NCBI GenBank assembly: GCA_003222395.1
Contig: QHWB01000040.1
Span: 570,488-634,487 of the forward strand
DNA: 64,000 nt
Reading direction: 5' to 3'
Origin: Acidobacteriota bacterium
GTDB lineage: Bacteria > Acidobacteriota > Vicinamibacteria > Vicinamibacterales > CAVVIG01
A model generated the notes under the pieces. The model saw nothing but the letters and a program-made list of their open reading frames with translations, had not been told where the DNA came from and ran no database searches. Position 1 is the stretch's first letter. Each line of letters starts with the position of its first letter. Below, piece by piece: positions 40,062 to 49,517 of this stretch. Made by a program: the position numbers and the translations under genes.

Positions 40062-40835
40062 GTGCAGATCACCAGACGCCGCTTCAGCGGAATTCTCGGC
40101 AGCGCCGCTGCATCGTGCGCGTTCGGCGCCGCGTGCCGGCTGGAAAGCCGGCCGACGCAGCCGAACGACGGGAGGCTGACCGTCGTCCTGCGCGCCGGCG
40201 TCGCGACATCGGTCGAAGGAACACGCCCGCTCGGGATCGAGCGCGGACGCGACGGGCTCCTTCAGCTGCCCGGCAACGCTGCGAGCGCTCAACTGCCGCT
40301 GCTGATCGTGCTGCACGGCGCCAACGGCAGCGGCGAAGGGATGCTGCGCCGAATCGGATCGGCGGCCAGTGCGGCCGGTGTCGCCGTGCTCGCGCCCGAC
40401 TCGCGCGAGTCGACGTGGGACGGCGTGAGAGACGGCTTCGGACGCGACGTCGTCTTCCTCGATCGCGCGCTGGCGCGCGTATTCGACACCGTGTCGGTCG
40501 ATCCGACGCGCATCGCGGTCGGCGGCTTCTCCGACGGCGCGACCTACGCGCTCTCGCTCGGATTGATCAACGGCGATCTCTTCCGCCGCGTGGCCGCCTT
40601 CTCGCCCGGATTCATCGTCGACGGTCCGCCCCACGGCAAGCCGCAGTTCTTCATCTCACACGGCACCGCCGACCCCATCCTGCCGATCGATCAGTGCAGT
40701 CGCACAATCGTTCCTCTCTTGCGCAGACGGGGCTACGACGTCACGTTTCGGGAATTCCAGGGCGGTCACACCGTGCCGGCGGAAATCGCGACAGATGCCC
40801 TGCGTTGGATCGCAGGGACGGAAAGGGCGGGATAG
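40062..40835 (+). CDS. Tat-exported alpha/beta hydrolase (PHB depolymerase/esterase type)
   Basis: 257 residues. The N-terminus has a twin-arginine signal (TRRRFSGILGSAAASCAFGA, then AC). A Cys at 25 could be a lipidation site. LPLLIVLHGANGSGEGM carries the oxyanion strand, Ser 157 the nucleophile elbow (GGFSDGAT), Asp near 205 (HGTADPILPI) and His near 236 (QGGHTVP) complete the triad. Family members hydrolyse polyhydroxybutyrate, feruloyl or acetyl esters. The GTG at 40062 has only a weak upstream AGGA. Confidence 0.85.
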   Translation: MQITRRRFSGILGSAAASCAFGAACRLESRPTQPNDGRLTVVLRAGVATSVEGTRPLGIERGRDGLLQLPGNAASAQLPLLIVLHGANGSGEGMLRRIGSAASAAGVAVLAPDSRESTWDGVRDGFGRDVVFLDRALARVFDTVSVDPTRIAVGGFSDGATYALSLGLINGDLFRRVAAFSPGFIVDGPPHGKPQFFISHGTADPILPIDQCSRTIVPLLRRRGYDVTFREFQGGHTVPAEIATDALRWIAGTERAG

Positions 40836-40960
40836 CGGGACGGGCGGACGGGCGGACGGGCGGGAGCGGCAGGACGGGCGGGCAGGCGGGAGGGGCAGGA
40901 CGGACGGGACAGGCGGGACGGGCGGGACAGGCGGGACAGGCGGGATCGGCCACAAGAAGA
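40833..40960. repeat. G-rich tandem array upstream of the four-helix-bundle gene
   Basis: About 125 bases of GGCGGGAC, GGCGGACG and GGCAGGAC words, starting inside the esterase stop codon region and ending GGCGGGACAGGCGGGATCGG. The repeat period is about 8-9 bases. The G-runs could form G-quadruplexes on the plus strand. 40961-41077 contains a partial inverted repeat (GTAGGTAGTTCC at 40966 and GGAACCTACCTC at 41029). Confidence 0.85.
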
Positions 40961-41077
40961 TCGGGTAGGTAGTTCCCGGATGGGTAGGAAGTCACACCTC
41001 CTCCAAACCGTCCTACTGGAAATTCGAGGAACCTACCTCAACGCCCCTGGCAGAATCGTTGAATCGTCTTTTCGGTT

Positions 41078-41503
41078 ATGCAGAAGCTGCGGCATCACTC
41101 GCTCGTTGCGTGGCAACGCGCGGACGATCTGTTCATCAGCGTTCACAAACTCACGCTTCGATCGTTTCCACTGCTCGAGCGCTTTGAGCTCAGCTCGCAG
41201 TCAAGAAAGGCCGCGTACTCGGTCGCAGCGAACATCGTCGAAGGGTTCGCGCGCCGCCACAAACGAGAACGTCTCCGTTTCTTGAACATCTCGGAAGGCT
41301 CGCTCGCGGAAGTCGGCTACTGCCTTCACGTCGCGCATCGACTTGGTTACATCAACGAGAACACGCTTGCGGAGTTCGAGCGTGAACTGAACGGCGTCGG
41401 TGCTCCGCTGACCGGTCTTATTCACTCGGTGCGAATTTCGAAGGATGTCGTTTTCGGCGCTGTCTTCATCTTCGGGTTCGTGCTTGGGCGCTGGATCTTT
41501 TAA
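41078..41503 (+). CDS. Four-helix-bundle protein (23S rRNA intervening-sequence family)
   Basis: 141 residues. KLRHHSLVAWQRADDLFISV, FPLLERFELSSQSRKAAYSV, AANIVEGFARR and FLNISEGSLAEVGYCLHVAH are the four helices of the S23/bIVP family. It was first seen inside 23S rRNA genes but is usually a free-standing gene of unknown function, and is related to the Avd protein of diversity-generating retroelements. The last 15 residues (FGAVFIFGFVLGRWIF) are hydrophobic and unlike the family. The gene is enclosed by G/C-rich arrays of opposite orientation. No reverse transcriptase is near. Confidence 0.88.
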   Translation: MQKLRHHSLVAWQRADDLFISVHKLTLRSFPLLERFELSSQSRKAAYSVAANIVEGFARRHKRERLRFLNISEGSLAEVGYCLHVAHRLGYINENTLAEFERELNGVGAPLTGLIHSVRISKDVVFGAVFIFGFVLGRWIF

Positions 41504-41514
41504 GGTCAGTCACG

Positions 41515-41595
41515 TTTCTGCCCTCCTGCCCTCCTGCCCTCCTGCCCTTCCCGCCCTTCCCGCCCTTCCCGCCCTCCTGCCCTTCCTGCCCTACT
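41515..41595. repeat. C-rich tandem array downstream of the four-helix-bundle gene
   Basis: Units CTGCCCTC and CCGCCCTT repeated about nine times. On the minus strand this is a strong G-quadruplex candidate made of GGGCGGGAAGGGCGGG-like runs. It is the inverted counterpart of the upstream array and touches the stop codon of the second ADOP permease. Confidence 0.88.
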
Positions 41596-44071
41596 CATAT
41601 CGCAGCGCGATCATCGGATCGATCCTGGTTGCGCGAAGCGCCGGCAGATAGCTCGCGCCGAGCGCCGCCACCGCGAGCAGCGCCGGAACGGCGACGAACG
41701 TGACGAGATCGGTCGGGCTCACGTTGAACAGCAGCGTCGCGACCAGCCGCGTCACCGCGAGCGAGACGGCCAGGCCGACGATCACGCCGGCGATCGTGAG
41801 CCGAAGTCCCTGCAGGACGACGAGCCGCACGACGTCGGCGCGGCCGGCGCCGAGCGCCATCCGGATGCCGAGCTCGCGCGTGCGCTGGCTGACCGAGTAC
41901 GCCATGACGCCGTAGATGCCGATGACGGCGAGCACCAATGACAGGCCGGCGAATACGGCGAGCAGCCACGCGCCCATGCGCGGCGCCCACAGCGACTGAT
42001 CGAAGATCTCGTTCAGCGTGAACACGCCGGTCAGCGGCAGATTGCGATCCAGCTGCTGCACCTCGCCGCGCACCGTCCCGATGACCGCCTGCGGGTTCGG
42101 CGCCTTCACGAACAGCGACAGCTGCGGCTGGTACACCTGTGTCGTGGCCTGATAGATGTAGGGCGTCGGATCCTCGCCGATGAAGTTGTACTTGCTGTCC
42201 CTCGCAATGCCGACCACCTGCTGAAAATTGTCCTGGCCGAAGAACTTGAACCGTTTCCCGATCGCGTCCTGATCGGGCCAGAACCTCTTCGCCATCGTCT
42301 CGTTGATGACGACGGCCGACGGCGTGTTGGGCTGATCGATCTCCGATGTCGGTCGCCCGCGCACGAGCGCGATGCCCAGCGTCTCAAGGTAATGCGAGCT
42401 GGCCACGGCGATCTGGACAAGGCGGCCTGCTCGGCGGTCCGACGCGTCCTGCCCTTCGAGGAACACGGTGCGCGCGAAGCCGCCAGCAAAGAGCGGCACG
42501 GTGCTCGCGAGCGTGGCCGACTGCACGCCGGGGACCGAGGCCGCGCGCTCGAGCACGCGCTGCTGGAACTGTCGTCCACGCTCTTCCGTGTAGCCCTGCG
42601 CGCCGAGATCGAACGACATCGTCGCGAGCCGCTCCACGTCGAAGCCAGGATTGATTCTCTGCGCGTTCTGCAGGCTGCGCAGGAACAAGCCGGCGCCGAT
42701 CAGGGCGATGAGCGACAGCGCGATCTGCGCCGCGACCAGGACGTTGCGGAGGCTCAACGGACTCCGCGATCCTGTCGGCGCGCTCGTCTTCTCCTTCAAC
42801 TCGACGACCAGATCCGGCCGCGACGCCTGAATGGCCGGTGCGAGCCCGAACAGGACGCCGGTTGCCAGCGCGATCCCGAGCGTGAACAGCAGGACGCGCG
42901 CGTCCGGGTGAATGTCGATCGCGTCTGCCTGCAGGAACGGCGGACGGAACGACCACAGGACGTCCTGCGCCCAGTACGCGAGCATCAGGCCCGCTGCGCC
43001 GCCGACGACCGCGAGCAGCGTGCCCTCCGTGAGCAGCTGCCGAATCAACTGAGCGCGCGTCGCGCCGAGCGACAGGCGGACCGCGATTTCCTTCTGGCGC
43101 GCGGCCGCGCGCGCGAGCAGCAGATTGGCCACGTTCGCGCACGCGATGAGCAGCACGAGCGCCACGATCGTCATCAGCAGCCCGCCCGCGGCGACGATGT
43201 TGCCGCGGAAGCCGGGATTGATCGTCGCCTGCGCGAGCGGCACGAGCGTCACGTTGCGACCCTTGTTGTCGTTCGGGTATTCCTGCTCGAGCTGACGGGC
43301 GAGCGTTTTCAGATTCGCTTCGGCCTGGCGCACCGACACACCGGGTTTCAACCGACCCGTCACATTGAACACGAGACCGCGGCGCTGATCGGGCCGAATC
43401 AATTCGAGGAAGAAGCCGGTCGTCGTCTGCTGGTACGTCATGTACGGAACCCACACTGCCGGAGCGCCGATTGCGTTGGTCCCCTTGAATCCCTTCGGCA
43501 TCACGCCGACGACGGTGAACTGCCGGCCGTTCAGTGAAATCGTCCGGCCGACGATCGAGGGCTCGCCGCCGAACCGCTTCTGCCATTCGCCGTAGCCGAG
43601 CACGCACACCAGCTTCGCTCCCGGCTTCTGATCTTCGTCGGGCAGGAAGCCGCGGCCGATCGCCGGCTTCGCGCCGAGCACGCTGAAATAGTTGCCTGTG
43701 ACGATTTCGCCGAACACCTGCTGTGGATCGCCCGTGCCGCCGGTGATGTTCAGCGGCAGCCCCGCGTGCGCGGCGATCCCCGAGAACACCTCGTTCTTGT
43801 CGCGCAGGTCCTTGTAATTCATCGGGGACGTCTGCAGGAATCCAAACCCGAATCCGCCGCTCCGATTGAGCTCGTCGGTCGTCCACACGCTCACCAACTG
43901 AGACGGATCCTCGACCGGCAGCGGGTTCAGGAGGACGGCGTTGATGAGCGTGAAGATGGTCGTGTTGGCGCCGATGCCGAGCGCCAGAGAGAGCGCGGCG
44001 ATGAGCGTAAACCCGGGCGTCTTGAGCAGCAGGCGCGCGCCATACCGCAAATCCTGCAGGAGCGTGGACAT
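41591..44071 (-). CDS. ADOP-type ABC transporter permease (MacB/FtsX domains), second copy
   Basis: 826 residues from the ATG at 44071 (STLLQDLRYGARLLLKTPGF). First membrane helix LIAALSLALGIGANTTIFTL, periplasmic domain with FLPDEDQKPGAKLVCVLGYG, FtsX helices with ANVANLLLARAAARQKEIAV, a second periplasmic domain and a final FtsX block (AYSVSQRTRELGIRMALGAG) ending RIDPMIALRYE. Unlike the first copy it lacks the helical prefix. An in-frame ATG 12 codons upstream is less likely, since the family starts at M-S/T-L. No ATPase gene is adjacent. The end lies in the C-rich array. Confidence 0.9.
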   Translation of the reverse strand: MSTLLQDLRYGARLLLKTPGFTLIAALSLALGIGANTTIFTLINAVLLNPLPVEDPSQLVSVWTTDELNRSGGFGFGFLQTSPMNYKDLRDKNEVFSGIAAHAGLPLNITGGTGDPQQVFGEIVTGNYFSVLGAKPAIGRGFLPDEDQKPGAKLVCVLGYGEWQKRFGGEPSIVGRTISLNGRQFTVVGVMPKGFKGTNAIGAPAVWVPYMTYQQTTTGFFLELIRPDQRRGLVFNVTGRLKPGVSVRQAEANLKTLARQLEQEYPNDNKGRNVTLVPLAQATINPGFRGNIVAAGGLLMTIVALVLLIACANVANLLLARAAARQKEIAVRLSLGATRAQLIRQLLTEGTLLAVVGGAAGLMLAYWAQDVLWSFRPPFLQADAIDIHPDARVLLFTLGIALATGVLFGLAPAIQASRPDLVVELKEKTSAPTGSRSPLSLRNVLVAAQIALSLIALIGAGLFLRSLQNAQRINPGFDVERLATMSFDLGAQGYTEERGRQFQQRVLERAASVPGVQSATLASTVPLFAGGFARTVFLEGQDASDRRAGRLVQIAVASSHYLETLGIALVRGRPTSEIDQPNTPSAVVINETMAKRFWPDQDAIGKRFKFFGQDNFQQVVGIARDSKYNFIGEDPTPYIYQATTQVYQPQLSLFVKAPNPQAVIGTVRGEVQQLDRNLPLTGVFTLNEIFDQSLWAPRMGAWLLAVFAGLSLVLAVIGIYGVMAYSVSQRTRELGIRMALGAGRADVVRLVVLQGLRLTIAGVIVGLAVSLAVTRLVATLLFNVSPTDLVTFVAVPALLAVAALGASYLPALRATRIDPMIALRYE

Positions 44072-44146
44072 CCGGGGCAGGATCGCAGAATTGCGGGACG
44101 GCAGCAAGACAATGCCGCCGTCCCATGGTCGGTCGGCGTCCGCGAT

Positions 44147-45810
44147 CTACCAGTTGAAGCGCGTGACCAGCTGAATCTGCCGGCTCGTGTTCGTGCCCGT
44201 CAGCGTCGTCACTTCATAGTTGTTGATGTTGTTGCCGACGGCGGTGTTGGTGGCCACGCCGCCGACCGGAACGAAGTTCGGCTGGTTGAACGCGTTGAGC
44301 ATCTCGATCGCAAGCTCGAAGTCGGTGCGGCCGGCCACGCGCGTCCGCTTCGACACGCGCAGATCGGTCTGCCGGAACATCGGGCCGGTGACGACCAGCG
44401 ACTGCGACGCGCACTGGCCGTATCGAGCGCCGCTGTCGACTTCGATGCAGTCGGGCCCGTTGGCCGGCGCCAGGTAGCGACCCGTCGGCGGCGCGCCCGC
44501 ATACCCGGTCGGCGACGTCGCGCTGACGCTGAACGCCGCGATCGTCTGATCGATGACGTCCTGCGGCAGCATCCACACCTTGCGTCCCGCGGCGTCGACG
44601 CGGAGGTCGAAAATCTTCTCGAGCTCCGCGCGCGTCATGCCGACGAGCCGGAGGTTGCCGAGATCGATCAGGCGGCCGCTCCGCGCGATCGTCGACGCGC
44701 CGATTTGCCAGCCGCCTACGATTCGATCGCGCACGCCGCCGTCCGCGCCGATCCGGCGTGCCTCGCCGAACGGCAGGTCGTACACCAGATTCAGCTTGAA
44801 CGCGTGCGTGATGTCGCCCGGGTCGCCGCTGTTGCGCAGGTAGTACTGCGGCCGGCGGAAGGTGAAAAACGACAGGCCGTTGGTCAGCGCCGCCGATCCC
44901 GACGTGACGTACTGATGGCCGAACGTGTAATTCGCCTGCGCCTGCAGGCCGCCGGCCAGCCGCCGCCGCATCTCGATCTGCAGCGCGCTGTACTTCGAGC
45001 CGCCGATGTTGGTTCGGAAGCTCGTCCCCGGCAGCGTGCCCTGCGCCGTGTTGTTGTTGATCGTTCCGAGCACGTCGGGGTTCGCGACGAAGAAGTTGGC
45101 CGGCAGGCCGGCGTTGATCGCGTTCTGCCTGAACGTCGCGTTGTTGAGGATGCCGGTGCTCGCCGTGTTGCTGAGCAAGTTGAACGGCAGCGGGTTGCGC
45201 GCCGCGAGAAACGCTTCCAGCGTTGCGCTCGTCCAGTTCGCGCTGCTGTATGCCGCCAGGTTGCCCGCCTGCGATGCAGGCTGGCCGTTCAGATACGCGA
45301 GGAGGATCGGCAGCGGCGACGTTCCCGCGGTACCGGTGTACGCAAAGGTCGCCCGCGCCCGGCCGCAATGTTCGCCGCAAGGTTGGCCTGCGCGTTCTTG
45401 AATTCGTTGAGAAAGCCGTTCTCGAAGATGTCGATCTCGTTGACGTTCACGTTGGCGAACGCGTCGCGCGCGCGGGTGCCGACGTAGCGCACTTCCACCG
45501 ACGTGTCGCGGCCGAACGCGCGCTGAATGCCGACCGACCAGGAATCGGCCGACGGCGTTCTCAGGTTCGCGTCGAACGTGTTCACCGAGTTCGTAATGGA
45601 CGGGATCATGGGATAGGTCGGCGTGGCGCTGAACGCAGCCGGTCCGAGCTGGTTGTCGCGGAACAGCAGCACCGACTGACCGGGGAGCGTCAGGTTGCCC
45701 GCCGTCGCCGCGCGGTTGACCGGAATCGTCACGCCACGGTTCGCGTTGTAGATCGCGAGGAAGTTGCGGGACGGTACGATGGTCGGAATCGAGCAGTCAA
45801 TCCAATTTCG
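44147..45810 (-). pseudogene. Oar-like TonB-dependent receptor, C-terminal part, frameshifted
   Basis: Reading from about 45810: IPTIVPSRNFLAIYNANRGV, then LTPSADSWSVGIQR-type outer-membrane strands (TPSADSWSVGIQRAFGRDTS, VEVRYVGTRARDAFANVNVN). The frame shifts near 45370, after NIAAG, and continues as ATFAYTGTAGTSPLPILLAY. Later come NYTFGHQYVTSGSA, GDITHAFKLNLVYDLPFGEA and the typical end QIQLVTRFNW (stop at 44147). This is the barrel half of a receptor of about 1,100 residues. The N-terminal piece of apparently the same gene lies at 47812-48105, beyond an ABC exporter. Confidence 0.75.
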
Positions 45811-45876
45811 GCGTTTCGCGCAGCCCTACCCGTTCGGATAGGCCGGCGATCCAAAGACCCGACGTATGATCGAGCC

Positions 45877-47811
45877 GTGCCTCACGCTGAACGGGTACCG
45901 CGAACTGTAGCCAGCTCGAGTGGCGTCCAGCTCAAGCCGGACTCCGCTGGAGAGACTGCTGGCGCGAAAGCCCCAAATCAACCGAAGAAACCAGCGTTTT
46001 CCGCCGGCGCGTGGGAAGAAGCGCGCGCGCTGATCTGGATCCACCGCAAGCGGCTCGCGCTCGGCCTCGTGCTGATGCTGATCAACCGGCTGTCCGGCCT
46101 CGTGCTGCCGACGACGACGAAATACCTGATGGACGACGTGATCAGCAAGGGCAACTGGGATCTGCTGCCGAAGCTGGCGCTTGCCGCCGGCCTCGCGACC
46201 ACGGTCGACGCGCTCACGGCGTTCACCAACTCCCAGGTGCTCGGCGTGGCGGCGCAGCGCGCCATCACCGAGATGCGCAAGGACGTCGAGGCGCACGTGA
46301 TGCGCCTGCCGATTCGGTACTTCGACTCGACGAAGAGCGGCATCCTGATTTCGCGCATCATGACCGACGCGGAAGGCATCCGGAACCTCGTCGGCACCGG
46401 CCTCGTGCAGCTCACCGGATCGATCGTCACTGCCCTGCTGGCGCTCTGCGTCCTGCTGTACCTGAACTGGAAGCTGACGCTCGTGACCATCGTCATCCTC
46501 GGCCTGTTCGGCGGCGGGATGGCGACGGCGTTCAACCGGCTGCGGCCGCTGTTCCGCGAGCGCGGGAAGATCAACGCCGAGGTCACCGGCCGCCTCGCCG
46601 AAACGCTCGGCGGCGTCCGCATCGTCAAGTCGTACACCGCCGAGAAGCGCGAAGAGCTGGTCTTCGCCAAAGGTGCGCACCGGCTTCTCCGCAACGTCGC
46701 CAAATCGCTGACCGGCGTGTCCGCCGTGACGTCGTTTTCCTCGGTCGTCATCGGCGCCACGGGCATCGCGATGATGCTGATCGGCGGCACCTCGATCAGG
46801 AACGGATCGATGACGGTCGGGGATCTCGTGATGTATCTCTCGTTCACCGCGCTGATGACGATGCCCGTGATCCAGCTCGCGTCCATCGGGACGCAGTTGA
46901 GCGAGGCGTTCGCGGGCCTCGATCGCATCCGCGAGATCCGCCGGATGGCGACCGAGGACGAAGAGGACGCGTCGCGCGCCCCGCTGCCGGACATCCGCGG
47001 CGAGGTCGCCTTCGACGACGTGACGTTCGAGTACAACAACGGCGTTCCGGTGCTCAAGCGCGTCGCGTTCGTGGCGCCGGCCGGATCGACGACGGCGCTC
47101 GTCGGCTCGAGCGGATCGGGCAAGAGCACGCTGATCAGCCTGGTGATGACGTTCAACCGGCCGCTGTCGGGGCGCGTGCTCGTGGACGGCCGCGACCTGA
47201 CGGGCATCAAGCTGCGCGACTATCGATCGCATCTCGGCGTGGTGCTGCAGGACAACTTCCTGTTCGACGGGACGATTGCCGAGAACATCGCCTACGCCAA
47301 GCCGCACGCAACGCGCGGCGAGATCAAGGCGGTCAGCCGAATCGCGCACTGCGACGAGTTCATCGAAGCGTTCGAGAACGGGTACGACACGATCGTCGGC
47401 GAACGCGGCGTCCGCCTCTCGGGCGGTCAGCGGCAGCGCGTGTCGATCGCGCGCGCGATCCTCGCGGATCCGCGGATCCTCATTCTCGACGAGGCGACGT
47501 CGAGCCTCGACAGCGAGAGCGAGGCGATGATTCAGGACGGCCTGCGATCGCTGCGCCGCGGCCGGACCACGTTCGTCATCGCGCACCGGCTGTCGACGAT
47601 CCAGAGCGCAGATCAGATTCTCGTCCTCGAAGGCGGCGAGATCGTCGAGCGCGGCACGCACGAGGAGCTGCTCGCGAAGAACGGGCGCTACCGGCAGCTG
47701 TACGACAAGCAGTACCGGTTCGAGAAGGATCGGTTCATCAATCCCGGAGAAGACTTCACGCCGGAGCCGGAAAAAGTCGTGGCGTCTGCGAGGGTGAGCA
47801 ATACGCTGTGA
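45877..47811 (+). CDS. MsbA-like ABC exporter, permease and ATPase in one chain
   Basis: About 644 residues. Six membrane helices (residues 55-345) begin LIWIHRKRLALGLVLMLINR. The ATPase domain has Walker A VGSSGSGKST, a Q-loop (LGVVLQDNFLFDGTIAENIA), signature LSGGQRQRVSIARAI, Walker B ILILDEATSSLD and switch His in IAHRLSTI. The order matches homodimeric lipid or drug exporters. The start is uncertain: a GTG at 45877 is the nearest codon before the conserved part, and no ribosome-binding site is evident. It occupies the middle of a TonB receptor gene on the other strand. Confidence 0.88.
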   Translation: MPHAERVPRTVASSSGVQLKPDSAGETAGAKAPNQPKKPAFSAGAWEEARALIWIHRKRLALGLVLMLINRLSGLVLPTTTKYLMDDVISKGNWDLLPKLALAAGLATTVDALTAFTNSQVLGVAAQRAITEMRKDVEAHVMRLPIRYFDSTKSGILISRIMTDAEGIRNLVGTGLVQLTGSIVTALLALCVLLYLNWKLTLVTIVILGLFGGGMATAFNRLRPLFRERGKINAEVTGRLAETLGGVRIVKSYTAEKREELVFAKGAHRLLRNVAKSLTGVSAVTSFSSVVIGATGIAMMLIGGTSIRNGSMTVGDLVMYLSFTALMTMPVIQLASIGTQLSEAFAGLDRIREIRRMATEDEEDASRAPLPDIRGEVAFDDVTFEYNNGVPVLKRVAFVAPAGSTTALVGSSGSGKSTLISLVMTFNRPLSGRVLVDGRDLTGIKLRDYRSHLGVVLQDNFLFDGTIAENIAYAKPHATRGEIKAVSRIAHCDEFIEAFENGYDTIVGERGVRLSGGQRQRVSIARAILADPRILILDEATSSLDSESEAMIQDGLRSLRRGRTTFVIAHRLSTIQSADQILVLEGGEIVERGTHEELLAKNGRYRQLYDKQYRFEKDRFINPGEDFTPEPEKVVASARVSNTL

Positions 47812-48105
47812 TCAGCCACCCGATACGCGCATCCTTGCGCTCGAACGTCTTGAAGCCGGCGACCGACGCGCGAATCGTGTACACGCCCGGCGGTACTCCT
47901 GGAAACGAGTATTCGCCGGCGTCGTTCGTGGTCGTGTGGCGCGACACGCCGGCTTCCTGATTGACGAGCGTGACGTTCGCGCCGGGAATCACGCCTTGCG
48001 GATCCCGGACGGACCGCGCTGGCCGCCCTGGAACGATTGCGCCGCGAGATGTTCGGCGAAGAGCAACACGACGAGCGCCGCGAGGACGAGCCGTATCGTT
48101 CGCAT
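47812..48105 (-). pseudogene. Oar-like TonB-dependent receptor, N-terminal part, frameshifted
   Basis: The ATG at 48105 has GAGGAGA nine bases upstream. A signal peptide follows (RTIRLVLAALVVLLFAEHLA, then AQSFQGGQRG). The frame shifts near 48025, where the other frame supplies VRDPQGVIPGANVTLVNQEA, TNDAGEYSFPGVPPGVYTIR and ASVAGFKTFERKDARIG. This is the carboxypeptidase-like regulatory domain at the front of Oar-type receptors. Similarity stops at the point where the ABC exporter gene on the opposite strand ends (47811). The plug and about a third of the barrel are absent from the window. Confidence 0.75.
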
Positions 48106-48126
48106 GAATGTCTCCTCGGCGGGTGG

Positions 48127-49476
48127 CTACGCCGCGCCTCGGCCGCGTCCGCCGCGACCGTTGGTCGGCGCGGGCAGCCCGTCGTTCGCAACCTCGAGCA
48201 GCGCGTGCGCGAAGGTGTCGATTTCTTCGAGCGTGGTGTACACGTTCGGCGTGACGCGGAGGCCCGAATAGTCGAACACCTGCGCCGGCGGCGTGCCGCC
48301 GACGACGGCGTTCACGACGATGCGGTACTTGTCCATCATGTACTGCGAGAGCGCGCGCGGATCGACGCCGTCGATCGAAACCATCGCGACGCCCCACGTC
48401 TGCCCCGGCTCGAGGCTCGAGAGAATCTTGATTTTCGAGTGAGTCTTGACCGCGTTCGCCCAGCGCAGCGTCAGATAGCGCAGGCGTGCCGCCTTCCGTT
48501 CCGCGCCGATCGCCTGATGGAACGCGAGCGCCTCGGCGACCGCCGCTCGAAGCGCCTCGGGATGCGTCCCGATCGCCTCGAACTTCGTGATGTCGCCCGC
48601 CTGTCGATCCGGCACCGCCTGAAGCGGCCACGTCTTCGCGATGTTCTCCTTGCGAACGTACAGCAGACCGTTGCCGATTGGCGCGAGAAGCCACTTGTGA
48701 AGGCTGACGCCGTAGTAGTCCATCTCGAGGTCGCGCAGCTTGAACGGGAAGTGCGCGAGCGCGTGCGCGCCGTCGACGATCGTCAGGATGCCGCGCGAGC
48801 GCGCGAGGCGCGCGAGGCGCTGCACCGGAAAGAGCTGTCCCGTGAGATTGGTGATGTGACAGAAATGCAGAACCTTCGTCTGCGGCGTGATGGCGCGCTC
48901 GAACCGTTGATACAGATCGTCCTGCGTCGTGGGCACCGGGAACTGGATGCGCGTCACCTTGATCTTGTCGCGGCGCATGCGCTGATCCCAGGTCGTCAGC
49001 ATCCGCGGATAGTCCTGCTCGGTCGTCAGCACTTCATCGCCGGCCTTCAGGTCGATGCCGTTCTGCGCAATCTGCAGCGACTCGCTCGCGTTGCGCGTCA
49101 GCGCGAGCTCCGACGGATCGCACCCGAATTCCGCGGCCATGCGGCGGCGCACCGTGTCGATGTTCCGGCCGATCATGCCGTTGTACTGGACCGGCAGCAT
49201 GTTGGCCATGTCCATGTACCGCTTGACCGCCTCGTGCACGACGCGCGGCGCCGGACACGTGTTGCCGTTGTTGAGATTGGTAAGTGTCCGATCGAGCGTG
49301 AACGCTTCCTGGATCTCGCGCCAGTAGAACTCGTCCTGCGCGACGTCTTCAGGCGTGCGATCGGCGACGGCGGCCGACGCTGCAGCGATGTGCTCGGTCG
49401 TCTTGAACGGCCTGGGAGTGAACGCGGCGGCCCCGAGGGCGCCGCCCATGCGGAGAACATCGCGCCGGTTCAACAT
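48127..49476 (-). CDS. Tat-exported class V aminotransferase (isopenicillin N epimerase-like)
   Basis: 449 residues. The twin-arginine signal is LNRRDVLRMGGALGAAAFTP. The fold-type-I PLP core has NNGNTCPAPRVVHEA, TRNASESLQIAQNG, the cofactor Asp near 235 (IVDGAHALAHFP) and the PLP Lys 261 (SLHKWLLAP). The set fits the cysteine desulfurase/isopenicillin N epimerase branch. An exported PLP enzyme is unusual but common in this family in Acidobacteria. The substrate is unknown. The upstream DNA is a family A element. GAGGAGG lies about 5 bases before the ATG. Confidence 0.88.
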   Translation of the reverse strand: MLNRRDVLRMGGALGAAAFTPRPFKTTEHIAAASAAVADRTPEDVAQDEFYWREIQEAFTLDRTLTNLNNGNTCPAPRVVHEAVKRYMDMANMLPVQYNGMIGRNIDTVRRRMAAEFGCDPSELALTRNASESLQIAQNGIDLKAGDEVLTTEQDYPRMLTTWDQRMRRDKIKVTRIQFPVPTTQDDLYQRFERAITPQTKVLHFCHITNLTGQLFPVQRLARLARSRGILTIVDGAHALAHFPFKLRDLEMDYYGVSLHKWLLAPIGNGLLYVRKENIAKTWPLQAVPDRQAGDITKFEAIGTHPEALRAAVAEALAFHQAIGAERKAARLRYLTLRWANAVKTHSKIKILSSLEPGQTWGVAMVSIDGVDPRALSQYMMDKYRIVVNAVVGGTPPAQVFDYSGLRVTPNVYTTLEEIDTFAHALLEVANDGLPAPTNGRGGRGRGAA

Positions 49477-49517
49477 GCAACCTCCTCGTGTGAAAGTTGC
49501 AGGATGCTAGCATTTTT

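Noticed and set aside
41078-41503. Diversity-generating retroelement around the four-helix-bundle gene
   Set aside because: Although Avd is related, no reverse transcriptase, template repeat or variable repeat pair is visible nearby.
45223-45876. Long N-terminal extension of the ABC exporter
   Set aside because: The frame is open but runs antisense to the TonB receptor fragment and lacks any transporter-like sequence.
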